DNA from: Sphingobium aromaticiconvertens
Lineage (GTDB): Bacteria > Pseudomonadota > Alphaproteobacteria > Sphingomonadales > Sphingomonadaceae
Length of the DNA: 64,000 bases
Direction of reading: 5' to 3'
Assembly: GCF_037154075.1 (NCBI RefSeq)
Contig: NZ_JBANRJ010000001.1
Span: 4,211,501-4,275,500 of the forward strand
Positions 7,623-15,988 of this stretch are shown piece after piece. The notes under the pieces were generated by a model. That model was not told where the DNA came from. It did no database searches and saw nothing but the letters and a program-made list of their open reading frames with translations. Each line of letters starts with the position of its first letter. Positions within the stretch are counted from its first letter, which is position 1. Made by a program: the position numbers and the translations under genes.

Positions 7623-9356
7623 TCAGGCGGCAAGCTCTCCGTCATCCAGAGCATAGAGCGCCCCAGCCCCGGCCTGCGCGGCAGAGGCAAGACCCATCGC
7701 CTCCGGCACCAGGACGTCGAGATAATAGCGCGTCACCGCCTGCTTGGCGCGCAGGAAGGCATCGCTGCCTGCATTTGCCAATTGCTCGGTCGCGATGCGA
7801 TGCTGGCGTGCCATCAACCAGCCGCTGACCGCCACTGCCGTCATGGTAAGCAAGGGGTAGCTGCCCGCCAGCCGATCCTGCACATCGGCGGCAATGCTCC
7901 AGCGGGCGACCTCCTCTACCTTGTCCACCAGCGCCATCAAGGCGGATTCGTCCGCCGCTTCGGTCCGAATGTCGGCGATCAACGCGTTCAGCGCGGTGCC
8001 CCCGTCGCCCGATAACTTGCGGCCGACAAAATCCGCCGCCTGAATACCGTTCGTACCCTCATAAATCGCGGCGATGCGAATATCCCGATAGAATTGGGCG
8101 GCTCCTGTCTCCTCGATGAAGCCCATGCCACCATGAACCTGCATCCCCAGCGATGAAACCTCCGTGCCGATATCGGTGGCGTAGGTTTTGACGAGTGGTG
8201 TCAGCAACGCACAGCGGGCCGCTGCCTTTTCATCGCCCAGTGCGCCCCGGTCGAGTTGGCCAAACGCATAATAAGTGATTGCGCGCGCCGCCTGCGTCAG
8301 TGCCCGTGCGCGCATCAGCATCCGCCGCACATCAGGATGGCGGATGATCGCGACGGAATCGCGCCCGCCGGTCGCAGGGGCCGACTGGATACGCTCGACG
8401 GCGAAGGCCAGCGCCTTCTGCGTCGAGGCTTCGGCTGCCTGCACGCCCTGAAGGCCGATATTGAGCCGCGCATTGTTCATCATCGTGAACATGGCGCGCA
8501 TCCCGCCATGCAGCGGCCCGATCATCTCCCCAATACAATCATCATGATCGCCAAAGGACAAGACGCAGGTGGGCGAGGCGTGAATGCCCATCTTATGCTC
8601 CAGCGTAACGGGGCGGACATCGTTGAACGCGCCCGGCTGACCATCCGTATCGAGCCGATATTTCGGGACGAGAAACAGCGATATCCCCTTAGTCCCCGGC
8701 GGCGCGTCAGGCGTGCGGGCCAGGACGAGGTGGACGATATTGGGCGTCATGTCATGATCGCCAAAGCTGATGAAGATTTTCGTACCCTTGATCTTCCAGC
8801 TACCATCGCCGACCGGGGTCGCGGTCGTCCGCAGCGCGCCAACATCCGACCCCGCCTGCGGCTCGGTCAGATTCATCGTCCCGGTCCACGCGCCGGTCGA
8901 AAGATGCGGCAGATAGGTCGCCTGTTGTTCCGCCGTGCCATGGTGGATCAGCGCCTCAATCGCGCCCACCGTCAGCGTCGGGCAAAGCGAGAAGGCCATA
9001 TTGGCCCCGCCCAGCGATTCCAGCGCCACGCCCGCCAGCGTCACCGGCAGGCCCTGCCCGCCGAAATCGACCGGCGCGGAAATCGTGCCCCAACCATTGT
9101 CGACATAGGCGCGATAGGCGTCGACAAAGCCGGGCGGCATCCGCACCTGCCCATCGACCAGCTTTGCGCCGACCGTGTCGCCAGTGCGGTAGAGCGGCGC
9201 AAATTGCTCTTCAGCAAACTGACCGACCCCCTCGACGATGGCGTCCACCATGTCGCTTTCCGCCGCCGCGAAGCGCGGCGTGGCGGCCAGATCGGCGATT
9301 CCTGCCACATGGTCGAGGACGAACCGCTGCTCGCGCGTGGGGGCCTGATAGGACAT
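7623..9356 (-). CDS. Acyl-CoA dehydrogenase (DmdC/AcdA-like, long form)
   Basis: A 577-residue FAD-dependent acyl-CoA dehydrogenase, which introduces the alpha-beta double bond of an acyl-CoA. Recognisable elements are the mid-domain MNLTEPQAGSDVG, KIFISFGDHD, and the C-terminal QVHGGMGFIEETGAAQFYRD followed by IYEGTNGIQA. An extra roughly 120-residue C-terminal domain puts it with the 570-600-residue enzymes often annotated as 3-methylmercaptopropionyl-CoA dehydrogenase; substrate is uncertain. The start at 9356 is preferred because AGGAG lies ten bases upstream; the next in-frame ATG upstream (9365) sits too close to it. A second fatty-acid gene (acyl-CoA ligase) is 2 kb away. Confidence 0.9.
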   Translation of the reverse strand: MSYQAPTREQRFVLDHVAGIADLAATPRFAAAESDMVDAIVEGVGQFAEEQFAPLYRTGDTVGAKLVDGQVRMPPGFVDAYRAYVDNGWGTISAPVDFGGQGLPVTLAGVALESLGGANMAFSLCPTLTVGAIEALIHHGTAEQQATYLPHLSTGAWTGTMNLTEPQAGSDVGALRTTATPVGDGSWKIKGTKIFISFGDHDMTPNIVHLVLARTPDAPPGTKGISLFLVPKYRLDTDGQPGAFNDVRPVTLEHKMGIHASPTCVLSFGDHDDCIGEMIGPLHGGMRAMFTMMNNARLNIGLQGVQAAEASTQKALAFAVERIQSAPATGGRDSVAIIRHPDVRRMLMRARALTQAARAITYYAFGQLDRGALGDEKAAARCALLTPLVKTYATDIGTEVSSLGMQVHGGMGFIEETGAAQFYRDIRIAAIYEGTNGIQAADFVGRKLSGDGGTALNALIADIRTEAADESALMALVDKVEEVARWSIAADVQDRLAGSYPLLTMTAVAVSGWLMARQHRIATEQLANAGSDAFLRAKQAVTRYYLDVLVPEAMGLASAAQAGAGALYALDDGELAA

Positions 9357-9420
9357 GGATGTCATTCTCCTGACGCAATGGGCCTTTACCCGCCCTTGAC
9401 TGGGGCTATAGCGTGGGGCG

Positions 9421-10377
9421 GTGAGCATCTCAAACCCGGCATTTACGACGAAAATCCGACGCTACGGCACGGAGGCATTGCGCGAGGCCGCGCTGCTGAT
9501 CCGCGCGGGAGAACCCGTCGCCGCGCCAACCGAAACCGTCTATGGCCTTGCCGCTGACGCCACCGATTCGCACGCGGTCGCCGGTATCTTCACCGCCAAG
9601 GGCAGGCCTAGCTTCAATCCGTTGATCGTTCATGTCGCCGACCGTGCGATGGCGGAGCGGCTCGCGCATTTCTCGCCCATCGCGTTGCGGCTGGCCGAGC
9701 ATTTCTGGCCGGGGCCGCTGACGCTGATTCTGCCGGTGCGGGAAGATAGCGGCCTGTCGCCGCTGGTAATGGCGGGCCTGCCCACCGTTGGCCTGCGCCT
9801 GCCCGCGCATCCGGCAATGCAGGCGCTGATCCGCGAAAGTGGTCGCCCGCTTGCCGCGCCATCGGCCAATCGCAGCGGTTCCATCAGCCCCACGCGGGCG
9901 GAGCATGTCTTTGCCAGCCTGAATGGCCGTGTTCGCCTGATCCTGGATGAAGGGCCAACAAGTGAGGGATTGGAATCGACCATTGCCGCACCGGAGGACC
10001 ACCGGATTCGTCTGCTGCGCCCCGGCCCGATCACGACGGAGATGCTGGAGGACGCGAGCGGCTTGCCGGTCATCACCGGCGCGCATGCGGGGAAGATCGA
10101 GGCGCCCGGCCAGCTCGACAGCCATTATGCGCCGTCCAAGCCCCTGCGACTGGATGCGCTAAAGGCGGAGAAGGACGAATATCTGATCGGCTTCGGCCTG
10201 ATGCCCTGCCATTTCAACCTCAGCCCTGAGGCGGATATCGTCGAAGCGGCGGCCAACCTGTTCGCCGCCTTGCATCAGGGCGATGCAAGCGCATCCAGCC
10301 GCATCGCCATCGCGCCGATCCCGGACGAAGGGATCGGCGTTGCCATCAACGACAGGCTCAAACGCGCTGCGGCCTAG
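9421..10377 (+). CDS. L-threonylcarbamoyladenylate synthase (Sua5/YciO/YrdC)
   Basis: Makes threonylcarbamoyl-AMP from threonine, bicarbonate and ATP, the first step of the universal t6A37 tRNA modification. The YrdC core fills the first 200 residues (PTETVYGLA near 40, KGRPSFNPL near 60, SANRSGSISPT near 145). A linker and C-terminal Sua5 domain follow, giving 318 residues, so this is the long Sua5 form rather than short TsaC. It begins with GTG, 64 bases from the divergent acyl-CoA dehydrogenase start; a shared promoter region is likely. Confidence 0.92.
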   Translation: MSISNPAFTTKIRRYGTEALREAALLIRAGEPVAAPTETVYGLAADATDSHAVAGIFTAKGRPSFNPLIVHVADRAMAERLAHFSPIALRLAEHFWPGPLTLILPVREDSGLSPLVMAGLPTVGLRLPAHPAMQALIRESGRPLAAPSANRSGSISPTRAEHVFASLNGRVRLILDEGPTSEGLESTIAAPEDHRIRLLRPGPITTEMLEDASGLPVITGAHAGKIEAPGQLDSHYAPSKPLRLDALKAEKDEYLIGFGLMPCHFNLSPEADIVEAAANLFAALHQGDASASSRIAIAPIPDEGIGVAINDRLKRAAA

Positions 10378-10392
10378 CGCAAAAACCAAACG

Positions 10393-10656
10393 TCAGCCGC
10401 AATTGTCGTATCCGGCCTCGCGGCATTGCTTGCGCCGTTCCTTGTCGGCCTTTTTGCGCGCCTTCCCGTCGCGGGCTTCCTGCTCGCGCACCTGGCGACC
10501 ATAGTTGCGGTCGGACTCTTCCTGGCTGGTGGTCGTCCAGTCGACCGCCTGCGCGCCCGCACGCACTGGCAGCGTGACGATATTCGCAGCCGTCCGCACC
10601 ACACATGCTGGCAAGATCAACATCGCGACCGGCGCGAGCAACACTATCTTCTTCAT
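10393..10656 (-). CDS. Small lipoprotein, unknown function (87 aa)
   Basis: The signal sequence MKKIVLLAPVAMLILPAC ends in a clear lipobox (LPAC), so the mature protein is probably lipid-anchored in the envelope with only about 69 residues. The mature part has a short Val/Ala segment and then a strongly charged Arg/Lys/Glu helix, ending in CREAGYDNCG with two cysteines. The frame is open further upstream, but the lipoprotein start at the internal ATG is obvious. It converges with the Sua5 gene, with 15 bases between. No family recognised. Confidence 0.75.
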   Translation of the reverse strand: MKKIVLLAPVAMLILPACVVRTAANIVTLPVRAGAQAVDWTTTSQEESDRNYGRQVREQEARDGKARKKADKERRKQCREAGYDNCG

Positions 10657-10741
10657 TGCGATTCCCCGACCATCTTCCACGCCCCATAGCACAAAGGAGC
10701 TGAACCTTGGCCTACGGATGCACGCCGATGCGATTAAGCGA

Positions 10742-11275
10742 TCAGGCCCCGATCCGTTCGGCAAAGCCCTTGCGAAGCTTTGCAAGTTTGGGCGGGATCA
10801 CGGCCATGCAATAGGGGTTTCTGTCCCCGACCCGCTCCCAATATTTCTGATGATAATCCTCGGCCGGATACCAGGGCGCATCCGCCTCGATCGTGGTTAC
10901 GATCGGATCGCGATGATCGGGCTGCGCGCGGGTGATCGCAGCATGGGCCTGCGCCTCCTGCTCGGGTGAATGGGGGAAAATGGCGGAGCGATATTGGGTG
11001 CCGACATCATTGCCCTGTCGGTTGAGCGTCGTCGGCTCATGCGTCGCGAAAAAGATATCGAGCAGGTCGTCATAGCTGATCTGAGCAGGGTCATAAGTGA
11101 TGCGAATCGCTTCGGCATGGCCCGTCGCGCCGGTGCATATCTCTTCATAGGTCGGGTTCGGCCGCGCGCCACCGATATAGCCACTCTCCACCGAGCTGAC
11201 GCCCCGGAGATTCTGATAGACTGCTTCAGTACACCAGAAGCATCCCCCAGCGAGGGTCGCGATTTCCTGGGCCAT
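10742..11275 (-). CDS. msrA: Peptide-methionine (S)-S-oxide reductase MsrA
   Basis: Repairs the S-epimer of methionine sulfoxide in proteins and free methionine. The 177-residue length and the catalytic motif GCFWCTE with Cys12 are standard; SGYIGGARPNPTYEEICTG and EPTTLNRQGNDVGTQYRS are further family blocks. The in-frame extension upstream was rejected because the ATG at 11275 has AAGGAC just upstream and places the active site at the usual position. It sits 46 bases downstream of the acyl-CoA ligase gene on the same strand. Confidence 0.93.
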   Translation of the reverse strand: MAQEIATLAGGCFWCTEAVYQNLRGVSSVESGYIGGARPNPTYEEICTGATGHAEAIRITYDPAQISYDDLLDIFFATHEPTTLNRQGNDVGTQYRSAIFPHSPEQEAQAHAAITRAQPDHRDPIVTTIEADAPWYPAEDYHQKYWERVGDRNPYCMAVIPPKLAKLRKGFAERIGA

Positions 11276-11321
11276 CTTGTCCTTGATCCTTATCCTGTCG
11301 TTGGACGACAGATAGGGACGA

Positions 11322-13028
11322 TCAGGCAGCCGTTCCAGCCTCCCGAGCCGCAGACTCCGCCTTTGCCCGCTCCTCGGCCACCAATTCCTTGCGGGAGAGC
11401 TTGCCGACCAGCGTCTTGGGCAGGTTGAGGCGGACCTCCACCTCAGCGACGCGCTCATGCTTGCCCAATTGCGGGTTCAGCCAATCCTTGAGCGCCGGAC
11501 CATCAATGTTCGCATCTTCGTTCAGGGTCACGAATGCCTTGGGCATTTCGCCGCGATAGCTGTCGGGGATGCCGATCACCAACGCCTCCTTCACCATCGG
11601 ATGATGATAGAGGACCGCCTCGATCTGACTGGGGAAGACCTTGAACCCACCGACGGCGATCATGTCCTTCATCCGGTCGACGATCTTCACATAGCCGTCC
11701 TCGTCGACGATCCCGACATCGCCCGTCCGCAGATAGCCATCGACAAACACTTCGGCGTCCGCGTCGGGCCGCTGCCAATAACCCTTCATGATCTGGGGTC
11801 CGGCGAACAGCAATTCGCCCGGTTCGCCCGGCGGCGGCGGGCGCGTGGGGTCCTCGCGGTCCACCAGCTTCACCTTCGTTCCCGGTACCGGCTGGCCGAC
11901 CGTGCCGGTCTTGTTCATCGCCTCATAGGGGTTGGAACAGACCACGGGACTGGTTTCCGTCAATCCATAGCCCTCGATCAGCTTGGCGCCGGTCGCATCC
12001 TCGAACCGTTGCTTCAGTTCCAGCGGCAGTGGTGCGCCGCCCGATATGCAGGCACGCAGGGACGAAAAGTCAATGTTGCGGATCGCCGGATGGTCGAGCA
12101 GCGCCTGATACATGGTCGGCACGCCGGGCAACGAGGTTGCCTTCGTCCGCTGGATCGCGGCCAGTACCTGAACCGCCTCAAACCGCGGCAGCATCACAAT
12201 CTCTCCGCCATTCAGGATGGTGCGGTTGAGCGTGCAGGTATTGGCGAAAACATGGAAAAAAGGCAGCACGCCGATGATCCGGTCCGGCGTGTCATGATGT
12301 GGGTCGATCAGTTGGACCTGGCGCGCATTGGCGGTCAGATTCTGATGCGTCAGCATCGCGCCTTTGGGCTGGCCAGTGGTGCCTCCGGTATATTGCAGCA
12401 AGGCGACGTCGTTCACCGGATCAATGGACGCAACGGCGCACGCGCCCTTGTTGGCGATCAACCGAGCGTAGGTGGTCACGCGCGGATCGTCGGGTAGCGG
12501 CGCGGATTCGCTTGCCTTGAACAGCCGATACAACATCGCCTTGGTTGCAGGCAGCGCTTCAACGATCGACCCGACCACCAGCCGTTCGAGGCTGCTGTTG
12601 TTCAACACCTCCAGCGCGGTGGGCAACAGCGCCCTGGCCGACAGTGTGAAGAGAATTTTTGTACCGCTATCCTCGACCTGATGTTCCAGTTCGGCGGCCG
12701 TGTAGAGCGGAGAAAAATTGACGACGATCGCGCCCATGAGCAGCGCGCCATAATAGGCCGCGACATAATGGGGAACATTGGGAAGATATAGGCCGACCCG
12801 GTCGCCCCTTTTGACACCCATCGCTTCCAATCCGCATGCAACCCGGCGGATCGCATCCATCATCTCGCCATAGCGATATTTGCGGCCCATGAAGTCGATC
12901 ATGATGGCCTGCGGATGCGCCTGCGCGCTCGCTGTTACCATCGCTCCCATCGACATTGGCGGGAAGCTATGCTCCCAGGTCGCGGGGTGTCGATACTGGT
13001 CTCGCCAGATTTTTTCCATGCTCTCCAT
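11322..13028 (-). CDS. Long-chain fatty-acid-CoA ligase (FadD-like)
   Basis: An AMP-forming acyl-CoA synthetase: activates a fatty acid with ATP and CoA. The P-loop-like motif YTGGTTGQPKG is near residues 213-223, GYGLTETSP near 345, and the hinge/C-terminal motifs YLRTGDVG and IVDRMKDMIAVGGFKVFP follow. The C-terminus ends in an Ala/Glu-rich tail. MESMEKIW is chosen as start; an ATG three codons downstream has a better-placed GGAGA and is an alternative, and the frame stays open 12 codons further up. With the acyl-CoA dehydrogenase nearby this suggests local beta-oxidation capacity, although the genes are not one operon. Confidence 0.88.
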   Translation of the reverse strand: MESMEKIWRDQYRHPATWEHSFPPMSMGAMVTASAQAHPQAIMIDFMGRKYRYGEMMDAIRRVACGLEAMGVKRGDRVGLYLPNVPHYVAAYYGALLMGAIVVNFSPLYTAAELEHQVEDSGTKILFTLSARALLPTALEVLNNSSLERLVVGSIVEALPATKAMLYRLFKASESAPLPDDPRVTTYARLIANKGACAVASIDPVNDVALLQYTGGTTGQPKGAMLTHQNLTANARQVQLIDPHHDTPDRIIGVLPFFHVFANTCTLNRTILNGGEIVMLPRFEAVQVLAAIQRTKATSLPGVPTMYQALLDHPAIRNIDFSSLRACISGGAPLPLELKQRFEDATGAKLIEGYGLTETSPVVCSNPYEAMNKTGTVGQPVPGTKVKLVDREDPTRPPPPGEPGELLFAGPQIMKGYWQRPDADAEVFVDGYLRTGDVGIVDEDGYVKIVDRMKDMIAVGGFKVFPSQIEAVLYHHPMVKEALVIGIPDSYRGEMPKAFVTLNEDANIDGPALKDWLNPQLGKHERVAEVEVRLNLPKTLVGKLSRKELVAEERAKAESAAREAGTAA

Positions 13029-13076
13029 GGATAGGAGTGTATGTTCAACGCCTGCCTTACGCAAGCGTCAACCGCG

Positions 13077-13112
13077 CGAAAAAGCCGCACCGGACGGGCC
13101 AGCGCGGCTTTG
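13077..13112 (-). terminator. Rho-independent terminator of trcR
   Basis: Read on the minus strand, AAAGCCGCGC pairs with GTGCGGCTTT and is followed directly by T residues (GCGGCTTTTT). It lies about 55 bases past the trcR stop and upstream of the acyl-CoA ligase gene, separating the two transcripts. Confidence 0.75.
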
Positions 13113-13163
13113 ATAAAATGTTGCAATGCGGCGATTTTTCCGCCGCCGCATTGACGCTACGGC

Positions 13164-13862
13164 TTACACCTGTCCGCTGTTGTTGCTGAACGGGTCCAGC
13201 ACCTTGGCAACATCGGAAATCAGATCCGATCCACCGGCCAGAGCCTCCTCCGCGCGTTTGGCAGCGACGTCACGCTCACGGCGAAGCTCCTCGATCAGGG
13301 CAGCGCGATCGCCGTCCAGACGCGAATCGGTCGGCGCCTCGATACCGGCCTTCTTTGCAGCCTTCGCCACCAGCGCATCCAGTTCGCGCTGCGAGCACAG
13401 GCCCAGCGTCACCGGGTCCTTGGGAACGATGTTGGCGATGTTCCAGTGGCTGCGGTCACGGATCGCAGCGATGGTCGTGCGGGTCGTGCCGATCAGCTTG
13501 CCGATCGCGCCATCCGAAATCTCCGGATGGTTGCGCAGGATCCAGGCGATGCCATCGGGTTTGTCCTGCCGCTTGCTCACCGGGGTGTAGCGCGGCCCCT
13601 TGGTCCGGCGAACCGGCTCCGGCCCCTTCAGCATCTTCAGCCGATAGTCGGGATTGGCCTCACCCTTGTGAATTTCGTCATTGGTCAGTTCATGCGCGCG
13701 GACAGGATCGCGACCGGTATATTTGGTCGCTGCGGTATCGTCGGCGATCGCCTGTACTTCCAGGATATGAAGCCCGCAGAACTCCGCGATCTGGTCAAAA
13801 CCAAGCGCGGTATTGTCGACCAGCCAGCTGGCAGTCGCATGAGGCATGAGGGGCTGGGACAC
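13164..13862 (-). CDS. trcR: DUF1013 protein, TrcR-type cell-cycle regulator
   Basis: A 232-residue member of DUF1013, a family restricted to Alphaproteobacteria and annotated in databases as cell cycle transcriptional regulator TrcR. Recognisable blocks are TASWLVDNTALGFDQIA at the N-terminus, RRTKGPRYTPVSKRQDKPDG near residue 85 and an HTH-like SDGAIGKLIGTTRTTI near 118. A charged coiled-coil-like segment lies at about 175-210. It is monocistronic: its own terminator lies downstream and another gene's terminator lies upstream. The molecular function is inferred from family annotation only. Confidence 0.85.
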   Translation of the reverse strand: MSQPLMPHATASWLVDNTALGFDQIAEFCGLHILEVQAIADDTAATKYTGRDPVRAHELTNDEIHKGEANPDYRLKMLKGPEPVRRTKGPRYTPVSKRQDKPDGIAWILRNHPEISDGAIGKLIGTTRTTIAAIRDRSHWNIANIVPKDPVTLGLCSQRELDALVAKAAKKAGIEAPTDSRLDGDRAALIEELRRERDVAAKRAEEALAGGSDLISDVAKVLDPFSNNSGQV

Positions 13863-13891
13863 TGAGTACTCTCCGGCACTAAAAATGATAA

Positions 13892-13913
13892 GGGCCGCCC
13901 AAGCAGGGCGGCC
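13892..13913 (-). terminator. Rho-independent terminator of the glycosyltransferase operon
   Basis: On the minus strand AGGCCGCCC-TGCTT-GGGCGGCCCTT, followed after a few bases by CATTTTT. It lies about 50 bases past the glycosyltransferase stop and just before the trcR promoter region. Confidence 0.65.
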
Positions 13914-13965
13914 TCACGCGCTGAAGAGCTACTATATTGCGGCGCTTTCGGCAAGGAAAAGCGTG

Positions 13966-14994
13966 TCAGGCGGCCTCGCGCGCTGTCGCCGGGTCGAATG
14001 GATGGAGTCCGGCCAGGAATTGACGCGCGCTCGCTCCCCAGCTGAAATGACGGCCATGGATGGCGCACGCATCCCGGCTTTTGGTCAGCGCTTTAGCGAT
14101 GGCGTCATCCAGTTGTTCCGCCAATGCTCCGGTTTCCGTCGTAACGATATCCACGGGGCCGGTCACAGGATAGGCGGCGATCGGCGTACCGCAGGCCAGC
14201 GCCTCGATCATCACAAGGCCAAATGTGTCGGTGCGGCTGGGAAAGACGAATATATCAGCCCCGGCATAGGCACCGGCCAGATCGCGCCCGAACATCGCGC
14301 CGGTAAAATGCGCGCCGGGATAGGCGCGCTCCAGCGCCTCGCGCGCCGGCCCTTCCCCGACGATCACTTTCGATCCGGGATGACCGGTCGCCAGAAAGGC
14401 TTCCAGATTCTTCTCCACCGCCACCCGACCGACATAGAGCTGGATTGGCCGGGGCAAATCGGCGAAAAATGCCGGCGGCGGCGCGTCGGGGGTGAAGCAA
14501 TCGAGGTCGACCCCCCTGCCCCAGTCGCGAACCTGCGCGATACCATGCGAGCGCAATTGCTGTTGCACGGACCGGGTCGACACCAGCACCGCCTGCGCGG
14601 GACCATGAAACCAGCGGATATATTGCCAGAACCACGCCGCGGGCAGACCGGTTCGCTGAGCCACATAGTCAGGAAAATGCGTGTGGTAGGCGGTGGTGAA
14701 GGGCAGGCCTGTCCGCAAAGCCCAGCGTCGTGCAGCCAGGCAGAGCGGGCCTTCTGTTGCCAGATGCAGGGCATCGGGGCGAAAAGCGCCGATCGCCTTG
14801 CCGATCACACTGGGACGCACCATCGCCAGGCGGATTTCGGGGTAGGTGGGACAGGGTAGCGACCCATATTGATCGGGCGAAAAGATCGCGACATCATGCC
14901 CCATTGTCTCCAGTTCCGCGCGGATGGAGCGAAGGGTGCGGACGACGCCATTGACCTGTGGTTCCCAGGCGTCCGTGACGATCCCGATCCGCAT
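13966..14994 (-). CDS. GT4-family glycosyltransferase
   Basis: A 342-residue GT-B fold, retaining glycosyltransferase that moves a sugar from a nucleotide-sugar to a lipid or glycan acceptor. The N-terminal domain opens with IVTDAWEPQVNGVVRTL, the donor-site signature SRTDTFGLVMIEALACGTP is near residue 255, and GEGPAREALE precedes it. This subgroup is close to alpha-mannosyl/glucosyl transferases of glycolipid synthesis; the exact sugar cannot be told. It follows the LpxH-like gene, whose stop overlaps an in-frame ATG at 15009 (TGATG). Either that ATG or the one at 14994 (GGGAG upstream) is the start. The pairing suggests an envelope glycolipid role. Confidence 0.85.
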   Translation of the reverse strand: MRIGIVTDAWEPQVNGVVRTLRSIRAELETMGHDVAIFSPDQYGSLPCPTYPEIRLAMVRPSVIGKAIGAFRPDALHLATEGPLCLAARRWALRTGLPFTTAYHTHFPDYVAQRTGLPAAWFWQYIRWFHGPAQAVLVSTRSVQQQLRSHGIAQVRDWGRGVDLDCFTPDAPPPAFFADLPRPIQLYVGRVAVEKNLEAFLATGHPGSKVIVGEGPAREALERAYPGAHFTGAMFGRDLAGAYAGADIFVFPSRTDTFGLVMIEALACGTPIAAYPVTGPVDIVTTETGALAEQLDDAIAKALTKSRDACAIHGRHFSWGASARQFLAGLHPFDPATAREAA

Positions 14995-15008
14995 CGCTCC
15001 CGCCCCCA

Positions 15009-15875
15009 TCAGGCGGCCAGCCGCTCGGCTGCCGGGCTTTCGCGCTTCGCGATCTCTTCGGCCCAGTGCAGCACTTCCATATGCCCGTCGAAATGCTCGA
15101 CCAGCGCCGTGCATCCTTCCACCCAATCGCCGTCATTATAATAAGCGATCCCGGCAATTTCCCGGATTTCCGCATTGTGGATATGCCCGCACACGACGCC
15201 GTCGACGCCGCGTGTTCCCGCTTCATGCGCGACCACTTCCTCGAACTTGGAAATGAACTCGACCGCATTCTTGACCTTGTGCTTGGCCATTTTGGACAGC
15301 GACCAATAGGGCAGGTCAAACCAGTTGCGCACCTTGTTGACCCACAGGTTGAGGCTCATCAGCGCGTGATAGGCCGCATCCCCCACGAAGGCGAGCCAGC
15401 GGTGCGCCAGCATGATCGTGTCGAACTCGTCACCATGCAGCACCAGCAGCTTGCGCCCATCGGCAGTCTCATGGATCGCCTTGCGCCGGATTTCCACGCC
15501 CCCGAAGTTGAGGCCCGTGAACTGGCGAAACATCTCATCATGATTACCGGGGATATAGACGACGCGGGCGCCGCGCTTGGCGCGCTTCATGATCCGCCAA
15601 ACGATGTCATTATGCGCGGCGGGCCAGTAGAAGCGCTTTTTCAGGCGCCAGCCGTCGATGATGTCGCCGACCAGATACATGGTTTCGCTATCGACGCTGT
15701 CGAGAAAGTCGATCAGCATCTTTGCGTTACAACCACGCGTACCCAGATGGATGTCGGAGATCCAGATGGTGCGATAGCGGCGGCGCTGACCATCCTCCCG
15801 CTCGGGAAAATGCAGCGTAGCGCTCTCTGGGTCGCTTCCTTCCGCCAGGAAGGGCAGGCGCGTGATGGCGTTCAT
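15009..15875 (-). CDS. LpxH-like metallophosphoesterase (UDP-2,3-diacylglucosamine diphosphatase family)
   Basis: A calcineurin-like phosphoesterase of 288 residues with all five metal-site blocks: SDIHLGTRG (residues 40-48), YLVGDIIDG, GNHDE, LHGDEFD and GHIHNAE. The family is normally annotated as the lipid A enzyme that splits UDP-2,3-diacylglucosamine. At 288 residues it is longer than enterobacterial LpxH (about 240), and most Alphaproteobacteria use LpxI instead. Sphingomonads use glycosphingolipids in place of LPS, so another pyrophosphate substrate is quite possible. It is translationally linked to the glycosyltransferase downstream. Confidence 0.8.
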   Translation of the reverse strand: MNAITRLPFLAEGSDPESATLHFPEREDGQRRRYRTIWISDIHLGTRGCNAKMLIDFLDSVDSETMYLVGDIIDGWRLKKRFYWPAAHNDIVWRIMKRAKRGARVVYIPGNHDEMFRQFTGLNFGGVEIRRKAIHETADGRKLLVLHGDEFDTIMLAHRWLAFVGDAAYHALMSLNLWVNKVRNWFDLPYWSLSKMAKHKVKNAVEFISKFEEVVAHEAGTRGVDGVVCGHIHNAEIREIAGIAYYNDGDWVEGCTALVEHFDGHMEVLHWAEEIAKRESPAAERLAA

Positions 15876-15988
15876 GGATTTGGCCCCCGAGCTATTGTCC
15901 TCGGAAGCCAGCTAGTACAGCGACAATGTTACAAATCCGCGCGAAATATGACGGAAATGCGTCGCTTACACACTGTCCGCACGGGCGA

